Assembly (NCBI GenBank): GCA_021234155.1
Contig: JAJEKV010000047.1
Location: 7,343,071 to 7,407,070 of the forward strand
DNA length: 64,000 nt
Direction of reading: 5' to 3'
Source: Isoetes taiwanensis
Taxonomy: Eukaryota > Streptophyta > Lycopodiopsida > Isoetales > Isoetaceae
Below, piece after piece: positions 37,047-49,194 of this stretch. The notes beneath the pieces were generated by a model, which was not told where the DNA came from, searched no databases, and saw only the letters and a program-made list of their open reading frames with translations. A program made the position numbers and the translations under genes. How positions within the stretch are numbered: the first letter of the stretch is position 1; each line of letters starts with the position of its first letter.

Positions 37047-38194
37047 AGAAAGTGATTGTGTTTGGGGCAAACAAAAATGATAATTTAAAGTTCTATTATC
37101 AAGATGAACTTGTAGAAATTACCAATAGCTACAAATACCTTGGGATATTGGTGGATAAGAGTCCAAATTGGAATCAAGCAGTGGAGCAAAAAGAAAATGG
37201 TGGCCTAAAAGCACTGTATGCAATGCAGCTAGATGTGCCAAAGCAGAGATATGGAATTTTAGCTTCAAAAGAATGCTTTATATAACATTGGTGCAATCTG
37301 TGGTTTTGTAAGGATGTGAAGTCTGGGGTCCTGGATTGGCATTGGAGACTTGGAAAAAGAGTGAGAAAATTCAAAAGGAATTCTTTCGATCTGAACTTGG
37401 AACAAAAATGCAAGCTCTCTATGATATAATATTAGTGGAATGTGGGATGCTCACACTAGAGGCAGAGGCGCTTTGCAGACTCCTTAATTATATAAGTGTT
37501 GTATATTATGCCTGAAGAAAGTTTACCACATTTGGCATTGGAGGAGACACGGGTTAAGGGCTGATTTGCTGATGCCACGATGGAGGATGGATATTCATGA
37601 TTTAGCTTTGCATAAAGATAATATCCACACATGGGTCAAAATAAATGTTCTTCAGAAGATATTAAGAGATGGGGCAGTAAAAAAGAAGTTTTATAGGACT
37701 CATATTAATCCTACATTATAGGAGGCAAAGTATTTGGTAGCAGAGATTTCCATGAAGCATAGGCATGCCATCTGGAAGATGAGGCTGAGCTCACATAGGC
37801 TTGGTGTTGAAGTAGGCAGGTGGAATGACATTCCTCACGAGCTTAGATTGTGCAAGATATGTGAGGCAGGGATACTTGAAGATGAGGAACATGTACTTCT
37901 GCATTATCCTGCGTATCGAGATATTCGAGAAAGGTATGATGCATGTGCTGACATGTTGATGGCTTTCTTTGATTTTACAAGATCACATGTTGGGAGATGT
38001 ATCATTGATATTTAGAGCGTAGAGACGATGTTTTAAGAATCTTAAAAGTAGATGAGTTAGAGGTCGGAGAGACTAATGCATTACTATCTGAGGATGCATT
38101 AGATGATTTGTTTTATAATGTTGAATGTACAAGTTGAACGTCTCATAGACTTGACGGTCTCACAGACGTAATAATCAAATTTCATTTTATTTCA

Positions 38195-38195
<1 letters not shown>

Positions 38196-38250
<55 letters not shown>

Positions 38251-38280
38251 CCACCCACCCACCCACCCTCCCCCCCCCCC
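38196..38280. repeat. (TC)n, (CA)n, (CCCA)n and C run
   Basis: A compound microsatellite directly follows the 3' end of LINE D: TC repeats to 38234, CA repeats to about 38250, CCCA units to about 38266, then a C run to 38280. The start at a (TC)n tract mirrors the 3' ends of LINE B and of the fragment at 7658. Confidence 0.93.
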
Positions 38281-38305
38281 AACAACACCCCTACCTACCT
38301 ATCTA

Positions 38306-38489
38306 TGCCATAAACCGCCATACCCAAGGTCACGATTTCAACGCATCCTTGTGAAAGTGGCCATGCATCATTGTATAGTTGGTGGGGGAAGAACCCACTT
38401 TAGCCATATACAGTGGTGAGGACAAGACCTATTTGGATGTGTTATAAATTGTGCCATAAGCTATGGCTTTTGGTGGATGTTAAAATATC

Positions 38490-38583
<94 letters not shown>
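38306..38583 (+). mobile_element. SINE-like element with (TATC)n tail
   Basis: About 185 bp of non-coding sequence ends GCTTTTGGTGGATGTTAAAA, then TATCATC and about 95 bp of TATC repeats. The end matches the SINE at 8007-8220. The head contains GGTCACGATTTCAACGCATCC, possibly a decayed B box, but a clear A box is missing. It sits between (TC)n and (TATC)n, the same order as at 7971-8268. Confidence 0.6.
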
Positions 38584-39009
38584 TCTTTCTCTCTCTATGC
38601 ATTCTCTGTATCTCTTTATATTCTCCACAAAATGAATCTCTTGGTGATCTAAGAACTTGTTAGTACAAAAACTTTAAGCCCATGCTCATATAGAAAATAC
38701 TAAAAATTTTTTCACAGCTAAAAAGAACAAGATAACAACAACAACACTATAGATGTTAGACTCTAAGATGTCAAAACTAACTCCCTTCCTCACAAATCAC
38801 ACAGGGCAATCCAAAAATAGTTCCGACCGGCTAATCCACATATATTGTTGAAAGAAAATCCAAGATGGCTTCAATGGTCATTTTAGGGAGCAAATGGTCA
38901 ATGGCTCATTTTAGGCAGAAAAGGACACGTCGATAAGGAGGTCCGAAGGTATTCTATTTTGGCCTTAATAATCCGCTTCATCATGATTATATACTGTTAA
39001 GTAAACCTA

Positions 39010-39018
39010 AAACCCTAG
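39010..39018 (+). promoter_or_regulatory. Telo-box-like motif upstream of PRORP
   Basis: AAACCCTAG lies 98 bp upstream of the proposed PRORP start codon. Telo boxes (AAACCCTA) are known near the start sites of many plant genes for translation and RNA processing, so the position is sensible. A 9-mer can occur by chance. Confidence 0.4.
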
Positions 39019-39107
39019 AATTGGATCAGCAAAATCCTGCATGTCTAACAGGCAAAGGAATGGGAGGGTGAGGCACCTCACTCTGGCGAAGAGGAGGCGG
39101 GACTGTC

Positions 39108-42100
39108 ATGTTACTCGTTAGAGGTCTCTCTGCTGCATCCTTTGCCTTGCTTCCGGTGGAAAATCCTTCAAACCATCTCAGGTATGACATGAACACTGTC
39201 CTCTGCAAAACTGAGCTTGTTTCATCACCATCTTCAATGTCAAAGCTCACAGGGCCGAAGTTTGTTATTGTCACAGAAGTTTCGCATATCTCAGCCTTAA
39301 GAAAGGCTTTAGCAGTGGTAAGAGCAAGAGCCCAAGGTTAAATTTGCATCAGTTTTTGCATCGGCACAAGACCTCCTTTTTGTCCTCTTGTCAAGTACAT
39401 ATTAATTTGAACCCTGTGAGTGGTTTTAGGGTTTATTCTGAAGCTGCATTCCATATTCAGACTGATTTGCTTGTAGAAGATAATGTCACTGTTTCATTAC
39501 ATTCATTAGAGAAGAAAAGGACTAGAAGGAATAGAAAGGCAGTAAATAACATTATAGAAAAGGAGGTTGATGATACTGGTCAATGTGTTATAGAAGAAGA
39601 GAACAGGCTGGTTCCACAGAGAAGTAAATCATCTGCACAGAACAGTCCTGGCAAAGGAAAAACGGGCAAGAAAGCTGTGAAAAGTGATACAAAGTCATTA
39701 TCAGATGCGCCTGTTATTGAACTAGACATTAATGAATCTGTAATTGTCAAGAAATTTACTCGGAAGAAAATAAATAAGCCTAATCCATCCTGTGAAAGTG
39801 ATTTGGGGCACTGTGAAGCAGTTTCTGGTGCTGGAGATAGTCTTGGTATCAAGGAATCCACACCCCTTGCCACACCCAAAAAAATTAGAGTATCCAAAAT
39901 AACAAAGGAAGTCAAAGATTTAAAATTGGCAGAGGGGAAGAGTATTGTGACTTCAAAGAAGGCAAAAGCAACAAGGCAAAAGTCTAACATGCAATGCTCA
40001 GATGTGATGCAACTTCTTAAGACTGATGCTGGACTTACTTCAGAGTCAGAGTTGGCACCCAACGTTCCTCAGCTAAAGGGAAAGGAATCAGAAGAGACAC
40101 CTACTTCAAGTTTGTTTGATGTGGCTCGATGCAAAGAAGCAAATGTAGATTTATTCCAGTCCTTAAACTCTCCTACAGGTGGAGCCACAACTACAATAAA
40201 GAGTTTACAGCTAGATGAAAGGTCACGCAAAAAGGCAGCTGAAGAGTTCGATGGTGCTGCAAATATATTACCTAAGAAAAAGAAGAAGTACACGCCAGGG
40301 TCACAGTTGCGTTGGAGCCTGGACCAGTGCTCCAAGAATGGCGATGTTCTTCAGGCCCTTGCTATCTATGACAAGACATTGTCTGAAGGCTTGCTACAAT
40401 TGAATCAATATCATTATAACATAATCTTATACCTCTGTGCATCTGCTGCTTTGGGATCTTTACTACCTGCTAAGAGTGGTAAAGCTCGTTCAGGTCCAAC
40501 AGATGGTGATTGTTTAGGTGGTAGCATGGCTGGGCTTGTAGGTAACAATGAACTGGGACTCTCAAAGGAAGTGATGGAGATGATTCAAAAAAGAGGATTT
40601 GAGGTCTACGAGAATATGAAAATGCAAGGCGTATCTCCAAATGAGGCCACTTTCACTGCGGTGGCAAGGTTAGCTGTTGCAAAAAGAGATGGAGGCTTGG
40701 CATTTCAAATGGTTAAGGAAACTGGATCTGCAGGCATTACCACACGTCTAAGATCATATGGGCCTGCTCTCTATGTGTTTTATCTAAACAAAGAACATGA
40801 AAAAGCATTTGAAGTAGATGCTCACATGGTTGCACATGGTGTACAGCCAGAAGAAAGTGAATTGGAGGTGCTGTTGCACCTGAGCATCGATGCTGGTTTG
40901 AATGACAAAGTATATTCTCTTTTACATCGCCTAAGAGCTACCGTAAGAGCAGTCTCTCCAAGTACTGTAGCTCTGATCGAGAAATGGTTTAGCAGTGAGG
41001 CAGCTAAGAATGCAACTGGAGATGACACGTTAACCATTGAGGGAATTCGCAGTGCTATTACTTCTAGAGGAGGAGGATGGCATGGATTGGGCTGGTTGGG
41101 ATTGGGGCAATGGAGGGCATGTTATACAACCCTTAACAAAATAGGTGTTTGTCTTAATTGTGGGGAGCGTCTAGTGACAATTGACATTGATCCACAAGAA
41201 ACAGAAAAGTTTGCAGAGTCATTGGCTACCTTAGCAAGCAGCAGGGAACCAACAAATAATTTTAAAAGATTTCAGGTATTTTCTTAGTGCTTTTACATAA
41301 AACATAAGTAGTGCTTTTACCCATCTTTTAATTCCTGAAACATCTATATTGTAGGAATGGGTGGATAGGCATGGTCCATATGAGGCTGTTGTTGATGGTG
41401 CGAATGTAGCAATGTACAATCAGAATTTTGCACAAGCTGGATTTACATTTACGCAGGTACATCTCTATTTTTTCAGTCCTTTAGTGAGCATTGATTATCC
41501 TGGCTTTAATCCATTTCCTGGTACAGTTAAATGCAGTGGTGACTGGTTTGCAACATAGGAGTCCCTCCAAAAACTTGCCTTTGATTATACTGCATAATAG
41601 GCGTGTTGTCGGTGGTCCAGCTTTATCTTCTCATGCACAACAGTTACTGCAACAATGGACTAGGGAAGAGGCACTATATACCACGCCAACTGGGTCAAAT
41701 GACGACTGGTAAAGCATATTCCATCATGTTATTCACTTCTACTCTTAAGTTCGATTTAAGCTAGTTTCGTACTGAATTTAGATACTGGTTCTTCTCTTTA
41801 CCATTGTTTATTTCTTTGGAAATTCGATTTAAGATAGTGTTTTACTGAATTTAGGTACTGGCTGTATGCTGCTGTCAAATATAAATGTTTGCTTGTTACC
41901 AATGACGAAATGCGGGATCATTTATTTCAATTACTTGGAAATGATTTTTTTCCAAAATGGAAAGAGAGGCACCAGGTAAATTTTGGTTTTAATTTTTGAG
42001 TTTTAGTTTGCAATGACGTTCATGTTTTTGGAATTTAACAACGATTTAATGGATAATAGGTACGCTTCAATATTACACATCGCGGTGCAGCGGTATTTCA

Positions 42101-42311
42101 TATGCCACCACCATATTCTATTGTTATTCAGGTATGTTTTTTATGCCCAGCTCTGTCTATTTATATATTATAAATTATTACTTCATGGTATAACTATGTG
42201 ATGTTTCATGTGTAGGAATCAGAAAGAGGATCATGGCACATCCCAAAGAGTGGCGGTGATGATATCACGAGTCCTAGAGAGTGGCTGTGTGTGACTAGGC
42301 CTGCCACCTAG
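39108..42311 (+). CDS. PRORP: Protein-only RNase P (PRORP)
   Basis: This single-protein RNase P cuts the 5' leader of tRNA precursors in organelles and/or nucleus. Seven exons are readable with GT-AG borders: 39108-39181, 39253-41275 (acceptor could also be 39277, still in frame), 41355-41456, 41527-41708, 41855-41975, 42060-42131 and 42216-42311, giving about 889 codons. The N-terminus MLLVRGLSAASFALLPVENP looks like an organelle-targeting peptide. A Lys/Ser-rich extension follows to about residue 370. PPR-like helical repeats start near 371 (LRWSLDQCSKNGDVLQALAI). The central zinc pair is C658/C661 (CLNC). The NYN nuclease has D713 (VVDGAN), D792/D793 (SNDDW) and D811 (TNDEMRD). The second zinc pair, H866 and C883, is near the C-terminus. 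All expected metal ligands are present. Family members are often 500-700 residues, so the extension is long. The start codon is inferred from the splice phase. Confidence 0.9.
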
Positions 42312-42943
42312 TCTAAAATTTTATACCCTCATCTGGGTGCACCACCTGAGACCATTTATATTTAGAACTTGCAAATGTGCCAGCCACACGTGTGTGTTTG
42401 CAGGTCTCTCAGGCTCTCAATATTGTAATTGTTGTGGGCTGAGGATTGTGAGCTAACTAATAATCATTTAGAATCTGAGGTGGTGATTGCCCAATTATTG
42501 GATGAGTACAAAGTGGCATCCAGTAGAGAAAAGTCCATCATATTATATTGGTTACTAAGTTGAGATTGTTGCCTGGAAGTGTTAGTAAAAAAGAAAAAAA
42601 GTTCTATTTCAAAGCATCTGGTACGTGCCATTTTTCTGCAATTTGCAAAATTGATTTTGGACAACTCCTAAAACTGCTATAAGCCCACAGATCCATGTGT
42701 ACTTGCAACATATCAGAAGTGAAAAAGCAAGAATCCGTGGAAGAAGATGAGATAGATAAGCTGACACAAACAGATGGGGGCGATTGGACATGAACAATGC
42801 CAACAATAAAGTTCTACAAGCTCAGTCCGGACGGAAATGCAGGCGCGAAGCTGTGGTTACGTGGCATTTTGCTTTAGATTCATCATCTGACATTGCAAAT
42901 AAAATCGCCCACGGGTCAAGCACGATCTAATAAAAGTATAGAG

Positions 42944-43020
42944 GAATGGCATTTTTAGGATGTATTCCGGGAAGGGATTCGGCAGGGATTCCTCCCCAAA
43001 TGCATCCTAAAATGCCATTC
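42944..43020. repeat. Short foldback sequence
   Basis: GAATGGCATTTTTAGGATG at 42944 is mirrored by CATCCTAAAATGCCATTC ending at 43020, giving about 18-bp arms around a 40-bp loop. It may be a small MITE remnant. The direct repeat ATTCTTGAAACGT follows at once (43017-43041). Confidence 0.65.
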
Positions 43021-43140
43021 TTGAAACGTATTCTTGAAACGTGAAGGCGGGTTAAACAACATTATGTATAGGCCTAAGGGAAAGGCCCCTTGGGCTTCTT
43101 TCCGGAAGGAAAAGCTGGCCGACGCGCGAAGTGCGGAGGC

Positions 43141-43344
43141 CTACTTGACCTTCTGGATGTGCACCGCATCCTTATGTAGAGAAAAAATGGTATTTGGGAA
43201 AGGAGAAAAATTTCACAATGTTTTTAATACACAGTTGGAGGTCTACTTGACCTTCTTGATGTGCACCGCATCCTTATGTAGAGAAAAAATGGTATTTGGG
43301 AAAGGAGAAAAATTTCACAATGTTTTTAATACACAGTTTAAGGT
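43141..43344 (+). repeat. 102-bp tandem repeat, nearly perfect
   Basis: Two copies of a 102-bp unit (43141-43242 and 43243-43344) differ at only a few positions. The period is a multiple of three and both copies are open in one frame (43034-43432), encoding twice YLTFxMCTASLCREKMVFGK and GEKFHNVFNTQ. There is no known domain. The duplication is recent, and coding potential is unproven. Confidence 0.75.
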
Positions 43345-43432
43345 TGCACCACTGCATATTTACAGAAGGGGCACTAGAATTACGCACGGCTCATTCTATA
43401 TTTTTAAAGGTCTCAAAGCCTTGCTCATTTAG

Positions 43433-44404
43433 GAAACTTTGAGTTCCTGAATCCCCTTTGTTTAAAATTAACCATTGCTTTAGACAAAGTGATTTCAATA
43501 ACACTAGATGTTGGAACAACACGTCCATATTAATATTTTTCCCCTATGCAATCTCAAATATGAGGAATCAATCAAATAGTAGTATAGTTATTGTACTAGC
43601 ATAGTGGATATTCATTGAATTCTTTAAAAGAAAACAATAGCTTGGAGCCAAAAGTAGTAGATATAATTTATTCACCTGGATGTTTTGCCATTTCTTAGGG
43701 CTCTTAGAACATTAAGCCGCAGATATATGAAGTTATATTTAGGTCATAAAAGAGCTATCTCTTTTAGCTCGAATTAACCATGTTATATAGACTGGTCTGC
43801 ATAGACTGTTCCATTATTCTTCCACTCAAAGAAAGCATAATAACGGCGTTTTAAGGAAAGCATAATAGGGGCAGAGTAAATTTGGAAAACTTTGAAAGCT
43901 ACAGAGATAAATGATCCACTTGTGCATAGTACTAGACCCTTTCATCAGTTTACAATTCAAAAGGCTCTAGAATGATCGCAACATTGATCTTAATAGTTTG
44001 ACAGCGAAGCAATAGAAGAGGTTTATAAGTTGGAATTTATATGAAATAAAATAATCTTGTGCAGTTAAAAAGCTCTTGAGAATGTTCCAAGTTAATATTC
44101 TTAAGTAGAAACGCAAATAAAACTGGATAGTTATGGAAGACAAACGAATCTGTTTGGAAAAACTAATTTGATCAAAGATCAAGATCTATAAACATCCTTT
44201 TCTTAACTTTGTTAAGCAAGACAAGCAAACTGCTTTACTTATCTCACTTGCGGAATTGTAAATGATTACAATTTGTTGGCTGATAATATATTTTATCTGC
44301 CCTTCTTTGCATTTATACAGAAAATGCAATTCGTTTGGCATCTTCGTCAACTGAGGCTGAGGCTGAGATGGTATAGCCTTCTTCCAAATATTAATCTAGA
44401 CTAA
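43433..44404. other. No gene seen
   Basis: AT-rich sequence without frames longer than about 70 codons, repeats or recognisable signals. Confidence 0.6.
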
Positions 44405-44765
44405 CAGGAGCACAAAATAAGAATAAGAATAAGAATAAGAATAGTTTTTTATCGTCCACTGAGACCAATCGGCCTATGGGATCCAGAAGGAGCGCAGCAA
44501 ACTTATTACTGTCCGGGTTAAAAAACCCTCGCCCCGAAGGGTTTTCGAGGGAAAAACCGTAGCAGTAATAAGAATGCTGTCAAACTGTACAAGTACACAT
44601 CATCATTAAAAAATGTGTATGTACATGTCAAGCGCGTGCCCGAGGACATAGCTGATCTCGCATGTCCATGACCTTCTGAAGGTATGATCCTAGCACCCGT
44701 ACGGAGGCCGTGCTCAATGTCACATGTAAGGCCTGACCAACTCAACATAGCGCGTCCGGATTTGA
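44405..44765 (-). mobile_element. 3' end of a LINE G-type element, minus strand
   Basis: On the minus strand the sequence ends CGATTGGTCTCAGTGGACGA, then TAAAAAAC and a repeated TTCTTAT tail (plus strand 44418-44442). The stem-loop lies at 44521-44551. It extends to about 44765, where similarity to LINE G fades. The tail unit differs from the TTCC unit of the other copies. Confidence 0.82.
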
Positions 44766-45063
44766 TCATATGCTGGGCAACTTTGAAGGGACAGAGAAGA
44801 GCTATGGAATGTTCCAGGCTAATCTCTTCTTTTTATCTTAGAAGCTGACACCAAAGACATCTTTCAGAACTCCTGATGGAGGCTCAGTCCTTATGTTGAT
44901 TCGCATAACAAAATATAGCATCCTGCTGATGGATTTCGAATGTAAAATTTTTTTTACTTCACCAATAGCAATAGCAATAGCAATAGCTACATCAATCTCA
45001 TATTTTCTTTTTCCTTTTCCAAATTGCCAGAAAATTTAGACTTTCGCCCTCTCAATGCTCACT

Positions 45064-45573
45064 CTAAAAATGCTTTGACAGCAATACAAATGAGGCTGAA
45101 TTTTCTGGGTCCAAGTAGAATACATACTTTACAGTATATTTTCCACGTTCCACATCAGCATAAAGTCTACATGAACCAAGCAAGGCTGTCCATGATGTGA
45201 CATTAGGTTGGAATGGCATGTTGTTAATTAAAGCTTCTGGTTTATCTAGCTGCCCAGCTCTTCCAAGAAGGTCAACTATGCAGTTATGATGTTCCAGCAT
45301 TGGTGATCTATAATGTTCTTGGCTTAAAGAACTGAAACAAAAAAGACCCTCATTTTTAAGGCCACAATACTTACATGCAGAAAGAATGCTTGTAAAGGTG
45401 ACTTGATTAGGCATGACACCTTCCAGTCTCATGCTATCGAGACTCGTAAGTGCATCTTTTCCATACCCATGTTGAGAATATGCTACTATGCATATTTGGA
45501 TGTTGAAGGTTGTCAATATTTCGTCCATTCGAGTCAAGATTATGGCAATATACCAACATGAAACTCTACGCAC
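45064..45573 (-). pseudogene. PLS-type pentatricopeptide repeat protein fragment
   Basis: PPR proteins of this class bind organellar RNA, many of them for C-to-U editing. The minus-strand frame of 169 codons contains VAYSQHGYGKDALTSLDSM, GVMPNQVTFTSILSACKYCG, an HHNCIVDLLGRAGQLDKPEA repeat, NVTSWTALLGSCRLYADVER and LDPENSASFVLLS. This is the order of the last PLS repeats into the E region. The frame ends right after FVLLS, so the rest of the E region and any DYW domain are missing. No upstream exon is evident, so this is a truncated copy. Confidence 0.8.
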
Positions 45574-47340
45574 GTGTAGTTGACTATTTAGCTAGCCAAG
45601 GAGGCATGTAAAGATCTTGAATACTATTCCATTCTAATTCCCAAATGTGCTTTGGTTGTTCCTCGTAGCTATTTGCAGGATACAATGCAAGGAGGAGTTA
45701 TATGAGCATGCCATCTGTGTTTTATAAAATATAAGAAGGAAAACCTCCCATTACAATCATAAGGACATAACGTGCAGTGTATGTACAAATCAGCAACCTT
45801 CATTTAATAATGTTGATGTTCCATTCTTTCTTTGGACTAAATTTTCTTAGTGGTGGTCTTCCTGAACTAATCTATCAGCCAATTTTTTCATTCATTTTTT
45901 ATCTTTGTCATCATCATCCTCCATAAGTTGTATATCAAATATACGGTTGCATTTTAAGACTTTAATCCCGCGCCTTCCTTTCATATTGTGGAATTCAACA
46001 AAGTAGAAGCCAACCTTTAGATAATATACAAACCTATTAGTGATTGTTTCTGCCATGTGACAACAAGTTACCTTCCCGAAACATAAATACGACAAAACAT
46101 TGGGAAGTACCCATCTTTGCTGACCTCAAAAGGATGTGCAATGCTAGCAGTAGTTTACACTTAAAACCTTTCTCAGCACGTTAAATAAATATATGCAGCA
46201 TTGAGTTTGGAAAGAAATTCATGGATATAAACATCGCCATCAGAACCTATCCAATGATGCCTTCTAATGTTAAGCAGCTGGAACTAGCTTCTAGAGTATT
46301 TGCATACTTGTTAAGTGCCATGATGTTCTCCAAAACCTCCAAAATCAAATTTTTAATAGAGCGTAATGGACATCATATTATAATATGAAAGAGGATATAT
46401 CTGGTCTGTGCCTTGCCTTCTATGACAGTCCAGCTATAAGAAAATGTGACTCAATTGTTGTTGAGCAGTACAATCCACTGCAAGATTCTTGTGAATAGCG
46501 ATAGAATGCAATCTTTAGTTTCAGAAAAACGACAATACGAGAAATTAAAGATAAGTCATCCAAAAATATAAAAGACTAATGAGTTCTCATTGCACGCTCT
46601 CTTTCATTGCGAAGATGCCTAAACAAATTTTCATTCTAGCATGCAGATTTTCAGAAAGACATGGTTCATGCAGTGGAAGGAAAAGCTAGAATGCTCCAAG
46701 AAGCAGTAAGACAAATGCCAATGTCATTGAAATTGGAGAACATTGATTGAATTTGTTGTGTATTTTCTCTGGTAAGTATAGTTGTAATGTGTGATTTTGG
46801 TTTCAACATCCATCGTTAGAACAGCATTTGATATTGGAAATGGAACTTTCATGTGTCTGATTAGGTGGTAACATTCAATGATTTAATAAGTAGACTCTTA
46901 CAGTTAAAAAGATGGCACATTAAATAGATTCAGAACCAATATTTTATATGTATAGTGCAAGCCTGCATCAGTGTACATGTGTTAAGACTTCATAATCGTT
47001 ATGCAGTACTGTGTAGTAGATGTTGCAAAGGTGTCTTAAAAGCTAACGATGCAAGCGATTTATGGTTGATGGTAAAATGAAAAAATTGAGATTATGAATA
47101 TGCAACAAATGATTCAATATGTTATGCATTTATAGCAGTTAAGGGTCCTCTCTAAGTATAAGATTAAATCAATCTATGGTTGTATTCCTTGTGTGGAAGT
47201 GAACTGAATATAGGCAAGAAGACACTCATCTGTTATAATGCTTAAGGTAAGGTTGAAAAATGCCATCTATTATTGAAAGTGATGCTTTACTTGATTAACA
47301 TACTGGAGTTGAAGATGATAGTGAATATGATGTATTGCTT
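45574..47340. other. No gene seen
   Basis: AT-rich sequence. The minus-strand frame at 45892-46095 (67 codons) has no motif. The end of a PPR gene could once have extended here, but I find no further repeat. Confidence 0.5.
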
Positions 47341-47356
47341 AATTCAGAATAGTAAT

Positions 47357-47460
47357 GAAGAAGGGTTTAACTGCCTCGTAAGGCCATTCCAACTAGTAAA
47401 CATTTCACTAGTGTTGAAGATGAGTTTAGCTGCCATGTAAGGCCATTCTAACTCGTAAAC
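47357..47460. repeat. 61-bp direct repeat
   Basis: Two imperfect copies each read from GAAGGGTTTAACTGCC or GATGAGTTTAGCTGCC to AAGGCCATTCYAACTMGTAA. They are spaced 61 bp apart. Confidence 0.65.
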
Positions 47461-47574
47461 AAATGAGCCTGTGTCTTTAACCAAGCTTGGTCTAGACCCA
47501 AAAACTTTGCCACATGGCAATATCATCCTCAATTTGGTTATCTTGATAAACAGTCCCATGGAGCTGATGACATT

Positions 47575-47745
47575 ATGAAAAATAAATTAGAGTTTGGTTT
47601 TTTTGTTGGCAGTGCTCTTATTCATATGTATGCTAAATGCGGAAGTATAGAAGATGTGTCGGAGGTCTTTGATAACATGCTACAATACAGTACTGTGAGA
47701 AGGAATGCAATGATTGCAGGTCAATATAGTTTGACGTCCCTCAGG
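47575..47745 (+). pseudogene. PPR repeat remnant
   Basis: The frame reads LEFGFFVGSALIHMYAKCGS, IEDVSEVFDNM and NAMIAG. VGSALIHMYAKCG...A..VFD.M is the hallmark S-type PPR repeat of plant PLS proteins. Only about 1.5 repeats remain before an A run at 47748. It lies on the opposite strand from the PPR fragment at 45064, so the two are separate remnants. Confidence 0.75.
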
Positions 47746-48532
47746 CAAAAAAAAAAAAAACTTTTGGTCTGGTCAACCCAAACCACCATACTTGAAAAAC
47801 AAGCATCAATAACCAGTTCTTAAGTCATATAGGTGCCTATGACTTAAGACATATGACTTAAGACTTGACTCAATAATATAAAATATCTCTGGAATTTCAT
47901 AACAGCAATAATACACATGTGCTTTCAGCATAATAATCCTCTTAACTAATATTATGAGCAAGTACATTACCATTATTAAGCATATCAATTTTTACTTACA
48001 ACCATACTGTAAATATACTTGTACAAGTATACCAATTTTCACTCTATGCTCCAGCCAAACGGCATAATACCAACTCCTTATTTAAAAGAAAACAAAACAG
48101 AGAGTAGAGGACCCTGTTACCTGCAGTAGAACCAAAGGACGATTAGCCAAGTTCATGGGTAAGAGCCTAAGCTACTAGAAGGCGTCATGGGGTCCTCTAA
48201 GGTTATCCCCCTTCGCACTGCTTGCAATCAGTAAATACTTAAATTTATAAATGGAAAATGTCCACTATCATGAAAAGCAATGCCTATGCATTTTATTCTA
48301 AGACCAAGATAACCCTGCATCATATCAATATTCTATTCAATCTATTCGCTCGAGTAATACACTCAAACAATCGCTTTAAAGCCAGCCTATTTATTACAAT
48401 GTAATATAGCTAATGCATTAATTACCCATTTGTTGCACAGGCCTATCTCAACATGTATTTTCTTACTTCATATACATTATTGGAAAACTATCATGCTGCC
48501 ATCTCATAAACGATTTTAGCTACACCTATGCA

Positions 48533-49078
48533 GGCCAGCAGCTATCTACCACTGGTTGCTACTCATATTAGAGTTTAAACTCTGTTCAAAATATTGCAAC
48601 CTCGTTCCCAGCAAAGCTACTGTAGCTAATGCCATCAAATTAAATCTCATGAATGCTTCAGCCACTTTATTACATGCTTATCTAATACATGTACACTTCT
48701 GCTCTATTTCTATTATTTGCATTTAGCATAAATGACTAAGTTCCAAAGCATCCAGCAATTAAATTCATACATCACTAGATCTTACGGTATGCCACATCTA
48801 TAATGGCCAGCAGCAATATACCACTGTTTGATAAACGTTTAAAATCATGTTCAGCATATTGCAACCCTATTCCCAACACATCTACTGTAGCTAAAGCCAT
48901 TCAATTAAATTTAGTTAGTTTAATAAGCCAGCTTTAGCCACATTATCACATGCATATCTAAATCATATACACTTCAGCAATCAAATCTTTCTATGATTTG
49001 CATTTAGCATCAAATGACAAAGTTCTATAGCATACAACAATTCAATCACTAGACCTTACTATTTGCCACATCTAGTGC
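48533..49078. repeat. 272-bp tandem duplication
   Basis: Copy 1 (48533-48804) and copy 2 (48805-49078) both begin GGCCAGCAGC and share ATATTGCAACC, CTACTGTAGCTAA, GATTTGCATTTAGCAT or a near form, and TGCCACATCTA at the end. Divergence is clear (indels, about 20%), so the duplication is old. Confidence 0.75.
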
Positions 49079-49194
49079 TGTCATAAATAAACCTGAGATA
49101 TTAGAAGTGGATCTAGCCTTAATCCTTGTAACTATTAACCAGATCAGATCTACACATAGTAATAGCCATTTCATGCATATGCAATAGCAAGTTC

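Larger units (their letters stand above)
34520..38195 (+). mobile_element. LINE D, family-B element with nested insertions
   Basis: Starting in the RT (34530-34680 aligns with LINE B at 10945-11070), it continues as IVGQAGFRPKRSTIDHLVT (near 34815) and VDFSKAFDIV (near 34930). After a ~1.1-kb gap come LLLYADVVVFLSRS (near 36349) and, beyond a second insertion, VIVFGANK and SYKYLGILVDKSPNWNQAVE (37052-37190). It ends with the SSHRLGVEVGRW / CKICEAGILEDEEHVLL C-terminus (37734-38015). The catalytic box reads YADV. The 3' end matches LINE B and stops at (TC)n. It is dead, with multiple stops and shifts. Confidence 0.87.

Noticed and set aside
39580-40062. 160-codon minus-strand ORF
   Set aside because: Antisense shadow of PRORP exon 2. 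It has no motif of its own.
44410-44445. Short regular repeat that could suggest a CRISPR-like array
   Set aside because: It is the simple TTCTTAT-type tail of a minus-strand LINE end, with no spacers, in a plant genome.
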